Source: CG2-30-36-16 sp964372115
GTDB taxonomy: Bacteria; Bacteroidota; Ignavibacteria; Ignavibacteriales; Ignavibacteriaceae
Direction: 5' to 3'
Assembly (NCBI GenBank): GCA_964372115.1
Contig: CAYJPN010000002.1
Location: 1 to 64,000 of the forward strand
Length of the DNA stretch: 64,000 bases
This document shows positions 63,882-64,000 of this stretch, in pieces (within the stretch, counting starts at the first letter, position 1; each line of letters begins with the position of its first letter). Under the pieces are notes generated by a model that did not search any database, was not told where the DNA came from, and worked only from the letters and a program-made list of their open reading frames with translations. Made by a program: the position numbers and the translations under genes.

Positions 63882-64000
63882 TTTATTCTCAATAATTTCT
63901 TCTTTTATGTAATAACAGGTTAATATTAAAATTTAAAAACTGCTTAAGATTGTTTGGAGTAGCTGAGTTTTTTGCTGCAATTAATTTTTTTGTGCTTCAA

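Noticed and set aside
1..64000. tRNA, rRNA and riboswitches
   Set aside because: I looked for TpsiC-like GGTTCGAATCC patterns and for an FMN element before ribH and found none I could support. A covariance-model search would be decisive.

Overview
The window is AT-rich and gene-dense. Its content fits a member of the Bacteroidota/Ignavibacteriota line, most likely an Ignavibacterium- or Melioribacter-like bacterium. The evidence is a PorZ-like two-propeller protein ending in a type IX secretion (T9SS)-style C-terminal sorting domain, many small signal-peptide proteins and lipoproteins, menaquinone genes (menG, menC), and a porin plus giant multihaem cytochrome operon. Start sites commonly carry real Shine-Dalgarno sequences. 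The best promoters I can read (13421-13449, 23232-23260) have sigma70-like boxes rather than the Bacteroidetes -33/-7 type. The taxonomic call is inference. I see no rRNA, tRNA or CRISPR array.

Layout. 0.36-3.4 kb: an AhpD-like protein, an amidohydrolase and rdgB in an overlapping + strand run, then a lipoprotein. 3.4-5.9 kb (-): rsmA, a PAP2 membrane protein, menG. 6.0-13.4 kb: a ROK kinase (+), then on - an ABC-F ATPase, the PorZ-like protein, ribH, a PHP phosphoesterase and a Crp/Fnr regulator. 13.7-15.8 kb: a PpiD-like foldase with a strong terminator. 16.1-23.3 kb (-): a seven-gene tetR-hlyD-ABC-tolC-ABC-permease-permease exporter operon behind two spaced operators. 23.4-27.5 kb (-): a secreted alpha/beta hydrolase and an S9 oligopeptidase, separated by a 137-bp inverted-repeat element. 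27.6-33.0 kb (+): an RNase Z-like hydrolase, an MFS carrier, and a TPR-PAS histidine kinase with its LuxR-type response regulator.

33.2-38.8 kb (+) is the accessory-looking stretch. It holds two paralogous small secreted proteins, an AIM24-family protein, a lipoprotein, an LprI-like protein, and an exported three-repeat protein directly coupled to an exported caspase-like protease. The middle and C-terminal parts of the caspase resemble the neighbouring stand-alone secreted proteins.

39.2-42.0 kb: menC, a secreted esterase and a frameshifted membrane-protein remnant. 42.0-49.3 kb (-): an operon for a 20-haem cytochrome, a 55-haem cytochrome and an outer-membrane beta-barrel, read as a porin-cytochrome conduit for extracellular electron transfer. 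The large cytochrome gene contains a 598-bp stretch repeated identically 672 bp away.

49.8-64.0 kb is mostly housekeeping. It includes dapF, panD, rsfS, argS, an AEC transporter, an AlkC-like repair protein, a DUF1684 protein, a PhoU-like/PiT phosphate pair and a DUF116 protein. Within it, 51.2-54.1 kb encodes a di-haem-b membrane protein, a TPR protein and an Fe-S flavoprotein. The PiT gene is cut by an in-frame TAG exactly where a tryptophan codon is expected.
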